NCBI GenBank assembly: GCA_022453515.1
Contig: JAJNNY010000078.1
Span: forward strand, 62,001-126,000
Direction of reading: 5' to 3'
Source of the DNA: Astrocystis sublimbata
Lineage: Eukaryota > Ascomycota > Sordariomycetes > Xylariales > Xylariaceae
Length of the DNA stretch: 64,000 nt
Shown: piece by piece, positions 47,812-60,408 of the stretch
Layout of the letters: each line of letters starts with the position of its first letter
Position numbering within the stretch: position 1 is the first letter of the stretch
Program-made: the position numbers and the translations under genes
Notes under the pieces: generated by a model
What the model was told of the DNA's origin: nothing
Seen by the model: only the letters and a program-made list of their open reading frames with translations
The model's database searches: none

Positions 47812-50800
47812 CTACATCTTCCTGGCATCAAACAGCGTCAAACTCAAGCTAGTGTCGTTGTCTCCGATGTTGGGCGTTGGTTCGTTTAGTATCTCCCAAC
47901 GTCGAAATGCAAAGGGAGTAAGTTTTTCTGGTGGCATTCCCATGCCCAGATTCATGGCCATCATTCTCCTTTCGTGGAGTCCGGTTGGGGGTTTTTCTCG
48001 GTGCGCCAGCATGAAATTCTCTGCTGGGTCTGGCGCAAAGCTGAATAGATATCGGAGACGAGGATCAGCTGTATGGTCTTTCACGGCGCGCACGCATTGA
48101 AGACGGGCTTCCTCTGATAGGTTGTCAGCGAGTATGAGCGCAATATCGAAGACGCGCGGACTGAGATTCCACATTGGATATTTGTCGAGTTCTAGGATGA
48201 TCCCTGCTAGAATGACGAGGACACGAGCGCGCGTGTCACCAGCTGGGAGTTTGGAGGAGTCTACCATTGCAGAAGACTGAGAAGCTTGAAGAGACAGGTA
48301 TGCGAGAAGTAGCGGAAGCCAATGCGTAAGCACAGCTTTCCTCAAAGTCGAGTTATCTTCGCTGGTAGACCCTAGAACCTCCCACAGATCATTCAGCTTG
48401 TCAGCCATTGCGCTTGAAAATGCACAATGTTTGTGCATTGATGCTCCTCTAAGAACCGAATCGACAACCGTGAGTAAGTTCTCCGCCATGTGAATATCGC
48501 TTTTCGATCTAGATTCGTCGAAAGGAAGGCTCCTAAGGGACGGGAAGAGATCTAAGAACCGGGCCTCTGCCCGATTTTTCAAGTGTGAAGTGATATCGGA
48601 GCTTAAATAAGATAGCATGCCTGTCCACATGACGTTGTTTGCTTCGATTGCATTATCCATTGCGGTAGAAAGCTGCTCGAACTGCGCCTGCAGTCTCTCG
48701 GCACCCTCAGGAGTGCTGGGATCGTGGATTGTTAGATTTAGCGAAAGTTTAACTTGGCAAAACGGAAGTGTAAACTCATTGGCCAACTCTAAGACCTGCT
48801 CAAATGACTTCTGGCCGCCTCCACTGTGAGGTACCAGTAGTCGGGTAGTCAGAGTCTCGATGAGCGAGGCTAATTTGGCGTCTGGACTCTTCAGCGACAG
48901 TGTCTGGCTGGCAGCTTGTGGGTCCATGAGGATCAAGTCCCTCAACAGTTCGAAAAGTTGGTTTTTGAATTTTTCGTCATCCAGAGGTCCTCTGGGAGGT
49001 TGCTGGTTTCGAGAGGCCGCCCACTCAGCCAACGATCCACGAACCAGGAGCATGACCTCTTTGGCGTACTCGAGACGTGCTTGTTTCTGGATTATCTGGA
49101 ACCGATAGCAGTCATCTGGTGTCAGGATTCGGTCCGGTTCCAGCGGCTTCACCAGCATTTGTAAAATCTCCTGCATATAAGTGGAGGACGTGCCAACCGG
49201 GGCAGGTTGGGATTGTGTCCCTTGATGCTGATTCCTCAGTGCGGTTGCGAGCAGGGTCGTGAGTGAGAGGCAACCAGAACTGACCAGGAGTGGATACATC
49301 TGGGCGATAGGCGCTCGTTTTGTCAGCTTTCGAATGTGCCTCACCCAATCTTTCATCAAAGAATCGAAGTACTGCGTGTCGAATACTCGAAGCCGCGACA
49401 ACAAAATAGAAAAGGGGCGTTGTCGTTCGTCGCCTTTGGTCCAGCAACCAACGAGCTTGCTCACAAGCGTATGAAAGAATCGCTCCATGGTAGGTTTGTC
49501 GGCGCTCGTGTACGTAGAGAGCTTTTCGATCTGTTCACTCAAGAGTGTCTCGTCGTCTTGAAGCTGGGTAGTCATACTATCAGACAGCGGTGACGAAGCA
49601 TCTACGGGATTGCTTCTATCTGCCAAGAGCAGCTCGTTCCGTAATTGCGACGCTATCGTCTCAAGCCCGGGTAGTCGGGGGGCGAGATTCGCGAGCGCGG
49701 CAAGGAGTGGCCGCGCCACAATGCCTTGTTGTGCACTAATTGCTCTTAAACGATTGTAGAAGGCGTAGAAAAGTTGCTTTGCCGAGCCTAATGCGACGAA
49801 CTCTGGCAAGTAGAGGCTTAAAGTATTGACACAATAAGACATCGTCTCTATGTTGGATGAATGTGTCATGTAACCCAAGGTCGTTTCAAGCATGCTGAAA
49901 TCCTGAGCAGCGATCAACAGTTTGTGGACGATATCCAAATATCTCGCGGCCAAGTCAAGATGTGACTTCTCGCTGTGGAACCGTTGAACGACACTGTCGA
50001 GGAAGTCGTTTGCAAGCCAGTAACAGACCTCGAATTTCAGAGATCGACTGCTCAACCCGATTTTATTTGTCAATTTTTTGACACTCATCGGTGGTTTCTG
50101 TAGCATGGGATCGTCGAGGTCGATAGGGACAGACAGTGCGTATTTGATACACCTGATGGCCGTACCGATGTCGTTTGCTTCATCTTCAACAGAGAAGGAA
50201 ACTCTGCGAAGGAGGGAAGCTCGCAAGCTCCGCATAGAATTATTAAATGTGCAAGCGGGCATCTCGACCAGCAGTCGCATAGCGCATGGGCCGTCAGGCT
50301 CAGCCTCGGAAGGGTCGAGAAGGCCTCCCCGTGCGATAAGCCATTGGATATACTGAGGCACACAGAAATGACCTGAACGTACAAGTTCTGATACGAGGTG
50401 GTAAACACTTTGTTTCCGTGGAGATTCGTGGAGCGCATCAGCATCCAAAAAGGCCAGTATCTCGCCAGTTAGATCAGTATCCATGTCCGGTATCGAGCGC
50501 AAGATCGCTGCCGCGACATATATTTTCGTAGCACCGAACCGGTAAAGTGACGTGCACCACTCCAGCGTCGTGCGTATGAGAACCGATGTGTTCTTGGTAG
50601 CTTTGTGGATCTGGCCAGGGATATCATCTTTGAATGGTAGGCGCAACATGCTATCCAGGAGCGCGACAAGTGTACTTCGGACAGCTGGCTGTGTTTTGAC
50701 ATTGGAGTTGGTCAATGAGTCAATCCGCATGTCGATGGCGTTGAAGGCATTGATACTGGCTTCTCGGCTTGAAGAAAGAGTGGCTTGTAATGATTCTCGA

Positions 50801-52480
50801 TAACGAGACCACGTCGTAGGATGAACGAAACTATGTGGACTTGCTAAGAGCAGGGTTTCGACGAAAGATCCAAGTTTAGTGGACAATGGTAGCAATACAT
50901 CTCTGTCTGGACTCTCGTATATCTGATAGTCTGATTAGTAAAAGCGCAATCAAGGATGATAGCTAGCTATAATAACCTACCGAGCAGTGATGGCTGAGCA
51001 TGGTGGTAACTAGCCGTCGCCCATGTCGTCGGATCTTGAGCATATCTTTCCAATATATCTGCACCAACAAGAGCCACATTGGGAGCTTGGCCTCGTTGCT
51101 GGTCTCTAAGCTCGAAATCAGCCACTCCATGTAGTGATCGCGGTCCAGAAGATGCTCGGCGTAAAGGTGGGTAGCCAAGCGGATCCTAATCCATGTTCAT
51201 GTCAGTTGGGAATCCGTAACTAGGTTCAAGACCACATGTACTTACGCGTAAGTAACTTTAGACTTCCAGTCTCCGTCGGCGAATGCGCCTATAACGGTTT
51301 CGACAAACTGCTCCACGCACACGGTCCAGTCCCGAATCCATTTCACCTCGCCACCCATAACAAACGTATTGTTGACCCCTTTTCTCTTGAAGGCTCTAAT
51401 CTCGTTCGCTCCTACACATTTCGCTAACCAAACAGCCCGATCGGTTGGAACATTTTTGTTGAGACACTGGTCAAGCAGCACACGACCCCGGATGCCGTGC
51501 GGAATTGTTCTGCTGAGCTTCCGCAAAGGCACACTGGGCCTCGCAAGCTCTTTTACCCATGCCTCTCGCTTGGAGTCTGTGAGTGTGACGCGCGGGGGCG
51601 GTTTGAAGGTAGAAGGTGATGAGATCTGCCCAATATGTCGTCGCTGGTTCAAGATATTCGTGAATATTGATGATAATGTATGGAGTCCATTCTTGTGTTT
51701 CAACGCGGGAAATAGGGTCGCCTTTGCAGATGCCGACTCCTGAGCAGATTGCGCGGGGGCCTTATCGAAATACCCAATACGGATGATGCTATCAGACCAC
51801 TGGTCTTCAGGGTGGCCGCCACGCCAGGCATAGAAGTCGGCGTGACCAGAATTCGCATTGGTATCGCGCTGAGGACCGCCGTTGTTTTTCCGGGGCCTGC
51901 CACACGGCTCCTGCTTCCCGGTCCGAGAGTATCGGGGAGCGTCAGGAGGCGTCTCGAGGGTGAAGGGCTTGGAGCGCAAGTCTTTCTTGGCAGGCGCACT
52001 CGTAGGGGCCGACTGAACATTCTTGGCTGGTACGGAGAATCGGGCTCGGCGTGGGGGCATAGGCATCGGGAGAGAATCTCCATCGACAGACTGGCCTGCC
52101 GACGTCTGCGGACTCATGCCACTCAGGTCGGGGGCGTCGGTCATGGACATGACACGCGACGGGGTGAAGACCTTGTTGGCGGACAAGATGTCGGGATTCT
52201 GGGGGGATTCGACGAAGCCAGCATGGTCGATGCCGTCGTTGGCCAGTTCGAGCTTGAGCTTGGAGCCGACCCTCCTTGGGAGGGTGGCGTACCGAGTCTG
52301 GGCGCCATCGCCACCGTCGCCGCCCTGTTCGCCGCCGAAGCCGTCGGACCTTCGAATCGGGGATTGGGGGAGCTGCTGGGACAGAGTACGCTGAGGCGCG
52401 GGTCTCTGCGACAACCCCGAGGCGCTTAGTGTTCTCTGAGGTTGGCGCTGAGAGATCGCCAGAGGCGGGCGGGAGGTCAT
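47812..52480 (-). CDS. MED12: Mediator complex subunit 12 (Srb8)
   Basis: Subunit of the Mediator CDK8 kinase module, which represses or tunes RNA polymerase II transcription. Exons on the minus strand, 52480-51246, 51185-50981 and 50922-47812, encode 1516 residues, usual for fungal Med12. The first 200 residues are disordered and Gln/Pro/Ser-rich (SQRQPQRTLSASG). The Med12 N-terminal domain starts at DFYAWRGGHPEDQWSDSIIR near residue 215, followed by conserved blocks such as VWLAKCVGANEIRAFKRKG and, in exon 2, LPMWLLLVQIYWKDMLKIRR. The rest is a long helical region without motifs. Introns are 60 and 58 bases and start GTAAGT and GTAGGT. Assigned by the N-terminal domain and overall architecture; nuclear by family. 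Confidence 0.92.
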
Positions 52481-55400
52481 CGCGGACGTAGGGACGATGA
52501 GTACGCCATATCTTTAAAGTGGTGTGAGTTCAGAGGCAGGTCGGGGTCGAGCGGGCGGACCGGGACGACTGAGCGATGATGCGATCGCGAGGTGCGGAAG
52601 GCAACGACGTCGGGGCGGAGCAGAGTCTAGTGCTGCGAGGCGAGCTGGGGGGTTTGGACGAAGTGTCGGGAGGGAATTCGGCGAAAATGGAGAGGCAGGC
52701 AGAAACAAAAGCGCGATCAAGATCAAGGCGAGTCAAAGCAAGTGCGGGTATGCGACATGAGTTCGTCAACAAGCTACTCAAGCAAGGCGCTGGGGATGCG
52801 GCGGGCGCGGCAGGTAGGAGAGATCTATGTTGTTGGAGAGAGTGTGGTTGAGGGTGGTAAGGGTGGTAATGTGGTGTGGACCGGGCGGTTGACGATGGAT
52901 CAATAGCCCAGACACGGGACAGAGGTCGAGAGGGTCCGAACGAGGCTTGGGACGACCACCTTACTAAGGTTACAACAGTTGCCCACAGGCGAGCAGGTGC
53001 TTTAGGGATGTGGCCCCGGGGGGTACCCTTACGCCTTTTACGCCTTAGGCTCAAGCCGGGGCCAGGAGCTGCACAGTGTGGCACACGGTACCATCGGTGA
53101 TTGACTTTCTATGTACCTAGGTACCTACCCAATGTCTTTACCAACACCCAACAAACAAACTTCCTCACATTTCATGTTACGACTAGGCAGGTGCCACAAC
53201 CTATCGGCAACGGCTTCGATATCACCAAGGGCTCATGTCGTGTCCGATGGCCTGGGGTTTGACGTAGAGTGTGGAAGTGGGCTGGACGTGCAGACAGTAG
53301 TACTCGTACCCATAGCCCTGAGGTATGTACTCGTACTGCGAGGCAGTCTGGGAAGGGAATTTCGCCGGCAGGGCGATGCGGCAGGTGAATGTGTACGAGT
53401 AGTATGTACGTACGTGCAATTGTGTTGCGTGTGTGGTACCTTACCGTGAGTGGTGCACGACAGCAGCTGTCTCGAGACTGCTTCTCACTACCGCTTTGAG
53501 GTTATTTCCTCAGGCTAACTGCGATTAAACAGGCGAGCGAGACGGGGTGCTTGACTCGGACGAATGACGCGGGTCCTGCACGGGACGGCATCAGATCAAC
53601 GATCAACGGGAGGATGGAGAACTGTTGCGGTTGGTTGCACGTGTAAGGTATAATTCCATACACATATACCTATAGTGGTAAGTCAGGGTGCTAGGATCAA
53701 CGGTACGGTAAGGTACGGACGGCATCTTAGGTATGAGAAGTATGCCCGCATCGTCACCTGGCATGCTCCCAAGCTCCCAAAGTATAATTCAAAGTATCCA
53801 TCAACTTCGACGTTCTGATACCGAACGTAAAATGCCTTGCGGTAGAGAGGCAACCAGGTTGGCCAGGTTAGGTAAAGTGTGGCACGCCAGAAGTGGGCTT
53901 CCAGGGGTTCCCAGCTAAGGCAGGTACTTCTTCATGATTGCGTCGCTGGCTGGCCGTCCGCGACCGGCATCAAGGCGGGTTTGGTCCATCAGACATAAAA
54001 CACCGCAGCAGCAAGCAGCAGCAGCAGCAGCCAGTCCTGGGGAAGGAGGGAGAGCCTGCGCATTCATTGGGGAAAGGGGAGGGGGGACGATACGGGAGAG
54101 CAGCTGCGGGCGCACAGCGTCGGGGTGCAGGCGCAGCAGCTGGCTCATTCGGCTGCGACTGCGACTGCGACTCTGCGGGTGTGTTGGTGCGGTCGCGGTG
54201 CAAAGGTGGAAGTTGCCATTGAGACCATTGTTGAGGCCATTGAGCTGCTGCCAACGTGCAAGCTCGGAACCACGGTGTACCATGGACAGTAGCGCTCAGC
54301 AGGCATGGACCATCGAACGTAGCGCAGCTGGGTTAATGGGCCAAGTGGGCTTAGCGCCATCTGCGATTCTCCGACAAATCGACACCGTGCGAGCTACGAG
54401 GGCCCCGAATCTCGCCAGTAATCCCACCATCGGATCCGCGGGATCAAGGGCAATGGGAGCCGGTGCCAGACACACAAGGCAAGCTTAGCTCGCTCTGCGC
54501 CGGGGCCCCAGCACCCACTGCCAGGTGCCCACGTAGATATGCAACAATTAGGTACATCTAGAGAGAGGCATTCTTGTTTTCTCGCGCAGCTGAAGCAGGC
54601 AACGCCAGATAGATAAACATAGAATTGCCTCTTTCCAGCCCGGCTCCGACCCATCTACCCGACGAGCCCGACTATGTCGCCGTCCCTCCCGTCCTCCAGC
54701 CATCAGCCAGACCGCGCAGTGCAAGCAGAAGCAGGTCCAGTGTTTACCTCGAGCGGCCAATCACCCGACGAGCACCTGCCACCTGAGCAGTGATGCGACT
54801 CTCCTTATCGATCCAGCTCCCACGGGGTCTTCCTGGCTCGAGCATGACCTGGTAGACCCGAAAAAGGCCCCTCGTGTAACCACGATAGCCTCGAATTGTG
54901 TGCCCATTCCGTGACCAGCTCCTTTTACGATTAGGCCCAGCCCAAAGACCCCATCTTGTAAGTGCCGCTCACGTATTACCGTATTCGGCCAGAACAGCAA
55001 GGCGGCAGGCTTATTGCACCTCGCACTACGTACCTGAATGCGTGTCTCAATACAGTCGAGACCGGCGATGCAATTTGGATTCCGGTGCAACTAGATGCTA
55101 GGTACTACGGCATAATTACCTCCTGATGGTCTGCTGTCAGCAACGCCATTCGAACCAACAACAACCCACTATCAGTCAAGCCAAGGAATAGTAATCGTCC
55201 ACATTACACCGGACCGCTCCACGCCACAGAGGCACATTCCAGCACCTCGGCCGCGAGGGGGTTCGAATTCCAATTTCGCCCTGCGACATACTTACTCCTC
55301 ATTCTGCGACTCTGCCTCTTCTGAACCTAGGTAACCTCTGAATCGATCCGGGGTAAATTTGGCGAGGAATATATAAGCAAGCAATATAAATGTGTGCGAC

Positions 55401-57967
55401 CGTAGGCAGAAGTATACTAGGTACTTAGGTTATGCTCAATTCTAACCCCAGACACAAGTTCCAATATTCACATTCGGTTATTAAACAACCACCCACCCCG
55501 GCGCCAAGGGGGTGGTGTCTCTGTTTCGGGAATGAAGATAGATAGGTGACCGTGCAACATGACATATGCGGTACCCATCTCGCCCACTCCAGGCCCATCA
55601 TATGGCCTCGTTAGGTAAGCATCTTGTTCGGGCCTCTCGGCTATTTTTACTCGGATTCGAGCGAGCGAGTGGGCAAATGCCAAACACATGGGATCAATGG
55701 GATCGAAACTGGCCGACTGGCGACTGAAGGTACCACCTTATTCATCTTCATCGGGTATCCGTAGCCATTCTACCTATCTCCGATTCAACCACGTACTCTC
55801 TGAACCAAAGCATACCTCCATATAGGCTATCACAGACCGAATTCGGCAATCGCTGACAAACCGTCTACATGAATTTATAAATAATTGTGATACTAGATAG
55901 GCGATACTATACAAAGCGCGTGGAATGGCCGATAGGATTGCTATGTAATATCGTCACTATGCGTTTCTGCAGCAGCTCGCTTGGCACCCGTGCTTACTTA
56001 CAGCTCGCAGACTTACCTACAGTACGAGGGATGGCACATGCCGCCCGAGAAAGTTGTTTCGGGAGCCGAATTGTTTCTACCGTGCCTACCTACTCCTCAC
56101 CTTAAAGAACTGACTCGGCAGGTCTCAGTTCACCGGTACGGTATGATACATAGAATACCGAATCCCTCACCACGAGAGATTATTTCGGGATCCCTTTGAG
56201 TTTGACCCGGCCGGCAGCTTATGTATGCCCAGCCGTGGCTAGCTAGTAATTGCGCATCTCGGCCGATACAATTCTGCACTTAAAGTCTTACACACCTACG
56301 GAAACCAAGACACTAAATTCTAAAGGCCGATACGGGACTATATATATATAAATCGTATGTCATCCATTCATCCATCTCCTGACAAAAACGGAGGAGCAAA
56401 CGCGCATCTCCGCCAGCCACCTCCGCACGCCATAGATAGACAGATACCCGTTGAAGTCACAGACACAGGCACAGGGCCCAGATTGTGAGGGGATCTTGCC
56501 TCGTGTGTGCATATGTAGGAATACAGCTTGTGCGTGCGGGTAACTCCGTGCTTCGACTGGGCCGCCTGATCATGGACGTCGATATCCGAGTCCCGACGCT
56601 AGACGCGATAACCTGGAAAATACGTACAATACATGTAAAGTATGTCATTGTTTGTTTGTTTGTTTGGTTGGTTGCGCAAATGCCGGTCTCACTCGAGGTT
56701 GGGAACATCGCCCATCACGCTGCAGATCACATATTCTGCTCCGAACGGCAGCCGTCGACTTAATGAAACAAACCGGACTCGCCCACCAAAGAAAATACCT
56801 ACAATGTAGGTAAGCTACAGCAGCGGTGGTTGATAAGGGGGCAAAGTTGAACTGCAATCGGACACCGAGTGATGATAGCTAAAGCTATCTATCTGTGCGC
56901 CCGTAAGATTTTATATGCTGTGCCCCAATCCGCAATCCTTGATGTCTCAGTGCAGGAGGATGCACACGACTACTGCCTACCTATCTGCACGGCTGGAGAT
57001 GCTAGAAGCGGTAATTCAGCAGAATTCCGGAGTTTGCCTCGCGAAGGGAATACAACAACCTAGCGATGAACATTAGACACAAGACAAATCACCCAATCTC
57101 ATCGTCGATATCCTAGACACAAGTTCGAAGTAAAGTAGATGACACACTTTGAAGTGCTACAAATGCTGTACCTACTTACCTTAGGTACTTACCTAGTATA
57201 TCAATTGCTACGCTACAAAGCATGATTCACCGAAAAAAGGCTCATAGCTCAACCCAGCAAGTCCTATCACATCACAGCTATCTACCTGTAGCTGTTGGCC
57301 TGCATTCGCTTCTGCTGTAACGTAACGCCTCGATGCAATCTGACCACGATGGCGCAATAACGGATAGGATAGTCCAGGTCACTATTTTCACCATTTTAGC
57401 ACCTAATGGGGTAATTGTGATTATAATAATAAATAGAACAATGACCACAACCACAGTCCCGCATAGCTGGGATCTGAACTGAAAGAGGGTCAAAAAGAAC
57501 CCCGCTGTGACTTCACCGTCGACTATTCCAGTTCCCTCACCGAAGTTGGCCGCGGACCAGACCCCCTCGACCCTTTCCTTTGAAGCTCCGGTTAGGTAGG
57601 TTACGGAGTTGGTAAGTTGGTTGGTCCTTAGGTAGGTGGGCGTCTACCACATGCAGTTGGTGGTTTAATTGCCCACAGCTGGGCAGCACACCAAAAGTAA
57701 AGGCACTAGACCAGTCTCAGCCTAGCTCAAATAGCATTACACCCCGGATTGGACCCCTGTCATCCAGCAAGCGCAAGTAAGCTCCTGAGCAACAGCATCA
57801 AAGAAACGACCAACGACAAACGACACTGTTCGCGATCAGCCAGCAAACTGCAACCAAACCAACCGCATCTGCGAGATAATCAACGACTCGGACCCGACGG
57901 CATCGACGGAACGCACTTGCATATCACTCACCCTTACTCTCTCCCCCATCTTACACCACACCGCACC
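52481..57967. other. 5.5 kb spacer between MED12 and the Asterix gene
   Basis: The first 600 bases are GC-rich 5' flank and likely leader of MED12, with overlapping open frames on both strands that match nothing. A GCA run lies at 54005-54031, inside an Arg/Ala-rich frame (53934-54488 plus) that I reject as a gene. A GTACCTAGGTAC palindrome is at 53113-53124, and further TAGGTA-type motifs occur near 55420 and 57170-57200. From 55100 to 57700 only very short frames occur. The final 300 bases are promoter of the Asterix gene. Confidence 0.5.
54005..54031. repeat. GCA trinucleotide run
   Basis: About nine GCA units with one AAG-type interruption in a GC-rich spacer. Confidence 0.75.
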
Positions 57968-58815
57968 ATGGCGACAAAGAAGGACATGCGTCGCCCGGAC
58001 CTGAGTAAGTTAATGATTGATTTGACCAGATAGATAGCCCGTTCCGCTCCCTTGCGCGCTTGGTTGGTACCTATCGCGCGCATTGCATTCGTCCACGAAT
58101 CGCATCGCGATGTATGCATGGCAGCCCAAAGCGACGGGCCGCGATGGACGCGCCTGAATCCATAAGGACAACAATGCAAGATCAGCGAGCGCAAGGCTAA
58201 CAGCAATGCGCCAGTCGTGCCGTACCAGGAGCCGCCCGTCGGAAAGGACGAGAGCCCCGACTTCTCGTCGACGCTGTCGTCCACGATGCCCATGGCCGCC
58301 ATCTTCACGCGCAACCGATACATTGGATGGTACGTACCTCGCATCCCCATTTCGATTTCGTCTTCGCAACTTCTCCATCTTGCCTGCAAGAGCAACGAAA
58401 AGCTTCGAGGCCACCTACCTACGTACCCCTACGAACAGAGCAGAAGAGAACAAGACAGATCCAGGCGGAAATAGTGCCAAAGACATCCCCATCCTCCGCG
58501 AAAACGTAGAAAAAATAAACAAGACTGGCTAACATCGCGCTTCCGAATTCGCAGGGGCGCCGTCGTCTTCAGCATGCAGAGCTGGCTAGGCGAGAGCGAG
58601 GCCTCAACCCAGAGCCAGAGCACGCCGGGCTACTTCAGCGTCGGCATGTCGCGTAAGCCTACCCTATACTGAGCTCATGATATACTGATTGGCTACTTAC
58701 TGATTCGATTGCCGACACGACAACAGTCATGGCCCTAGCCGTCACCTACCTCCCCATCTTCATGCCGCCCGTACCAGGCCAGGCCCAGCCTCCCGCGCCC
58801 GCCGCTGCCGCGTAG
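57968..58815 (+). CDS. PAT-complex subunit Asterix homologue (UPF0139)
   Basis: Small ER membrane protein. In animals Asterix (WDR83OS) pairs with CCDC47 in the PAT complex, which shields transmembrane helices during membrane-protein folding. Exons 57968-58004, 58215-58329, 58555-58652 and 58727-58815 give 112 residues. The soluble N-terminus reads MATKKDMRRPDL, then VPYQEPPVGKDESPDFSSTL; MPMAAIFTRNRYIGW leads into the first hydrophobic segment (GAVVFSMQSWLG). A Ser/Gln-rich loop and a second segment (YFSVGMSLMALAVTYLPIF) follow, ending in a Pro/Ala tail. Introns are 210, 225 and 74 bases. Start choice is the only Met that gives the conserved MRRPDL context. The fungal function is inferred from the animal protein. 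Confidence 0.93.
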
Positions 58816-60408
58816 AAATCGTAACGAACCGAACCGAACCGATTACGTGCTTGCTTGTATGATGGCTTATTTGGTTGATTATTTGGTTGATTGATCGGGC
58901 GTTTACGAGACTTCAGCATCGATGACCTCAGGGGTAACGAGTGTGTGTATATTATATTATATGGATAAACGATCTGGCAGGAGACGGACACAGTGGAGAA
59001 GGTACCTTTCCCGCAGTGAAAGCGTGTAAGGACCTCACGTCCTGTATTTCCGACACGGCGGGGCGAGGGCAATGGTAATCACGGACCACGACCACGACCA
59101 GGAACTAGACTTGAACTTGGACTTGGACTCGGACTCACTTGCTTGTGCCTGGGAATGGAAAACCCGGGTCGTATGCGATGAGCGATGTTAATTACCTACT
59201 TACAAGGGCAGAAAAAGATAAAGAAGAAACTTACTACTGTGGCTGGGCAGGCAGCAGTCAGTCGGTCAGCTAGTCATATAGGGGTGCTGACTGGCTTGGC
59301 TTCTATAAAGCGTGTATATATATGTATAGAAAGAAAGAGAGAGGAAGACCTGGCACTCTGGGGAAGAATTCAATAATGTCCCCTTCCTGCCACATACAGT
59401 TGCAAATGCCTACCTACTACTATAAATTAAACATCAAATTAAATATCCTATAGTCACTAACTAACATCCATATATCCATACATCTATCTATCTACGCCTA
59501 GGTGAGCTGAGCTGGTCTCCAGAGTCTAGAGTTTGGAGTTTAGTATGTATCTCAGCTTTAAACCAAATCAAACCAGTATTAATTATCACCCCAAAGCTTT
59601 CTTTCCCCCTGATTACTTACTAGATGATATATCCGCTCGATAATTATCAATACACTAACTATATTTACACCACTCCATTAACTCCCTCCCAGTCCAGATT
59701 CACGGAAAGAAAGACAAGTTCCCAGTTCCAAGCTCCAAGTGATTCATCCGTACCTAGATACGTAGGTAGCTTTCAAGTGACAAATATATCGCTTGATCCC
59801 CTATCTTCCATTAGATTAGGCAAGTAGGTAGGTAAGTAGATAGGTAGGTAGGTATCCAAGTACGAATTGAACAGAAATCAAAATCATTATTATATTTTTC
59901 TTGCTTGCTTGTCCCGTAGGCCCAACAAGCCCAAGCCCAAGCCAACTCCAAGCTAATGCGAAGAGGGACCTCCACCTCCACCTCCTCACCTCACCTACGA
60001 GGCTACAACTGAACGTGAGAATGAATGGCCAGGCCTCCTTTACTTTACTTTGCTTCACGTTACACCCCCCCTGCGCCATTCCAGTCCAATCCCAGCCCCA
60101 GCCCCAGCCAAACCATCCCGATCCACGACCACCTTCACCTTCACCTTCCCTCTCCAGCTTTGAGCTACCTAGAGAAGTAGATTATCAAGAGGAGACAAGA
60201 AGGTCCTCATGCCGATCGTACACACAAGTTGCCTCCCTCCCTCCCTCCCTCTCTCAAGCCTTAATCCCCGAGTCCCAGATAATCTGCCACATACCCCTCC
60301 TATTTACAATACACTGGCAAATTAGGTACATACCAAGAACATCAGCTCGCAGCAATAATTTTCTGCCCTCCCCTATCATCTTTCTTTTGATCTTCCACTT
60401 GGGCCCCC
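58816..60408. other. Spacer between two convergent genes
   Basis: Should hold the 3' untranslated regions of the Asterix and RhoGAP genes. It contains short GACCAC and GACTTG-like runs near 59090-59140, a TAGG-type run near 59820-59855 and a CTCC run near 60235-60255. The plus-strand frame at 59901-60464 is Pro/Ser-rich low complexity and overlaps the end of the RhoGAP gene on the other strand; I do not call it a gene. Confidence 0.55.

Noticed and set aside
52530..53084. 184-codon minus-strand frame just upstream of MED12
   Set aside because: Lies in the MED12 leader and promoter, low-complexity Ser/Pro/Arg, and does not join in frame with a conserved N-terminus.
53934..54488. 184-codon Arg/Ala-rich plus-strand frame
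   Set aside because: Composition reflects the GCA run and GC-rich DNA; both strands are equally open and nothing matches a family.
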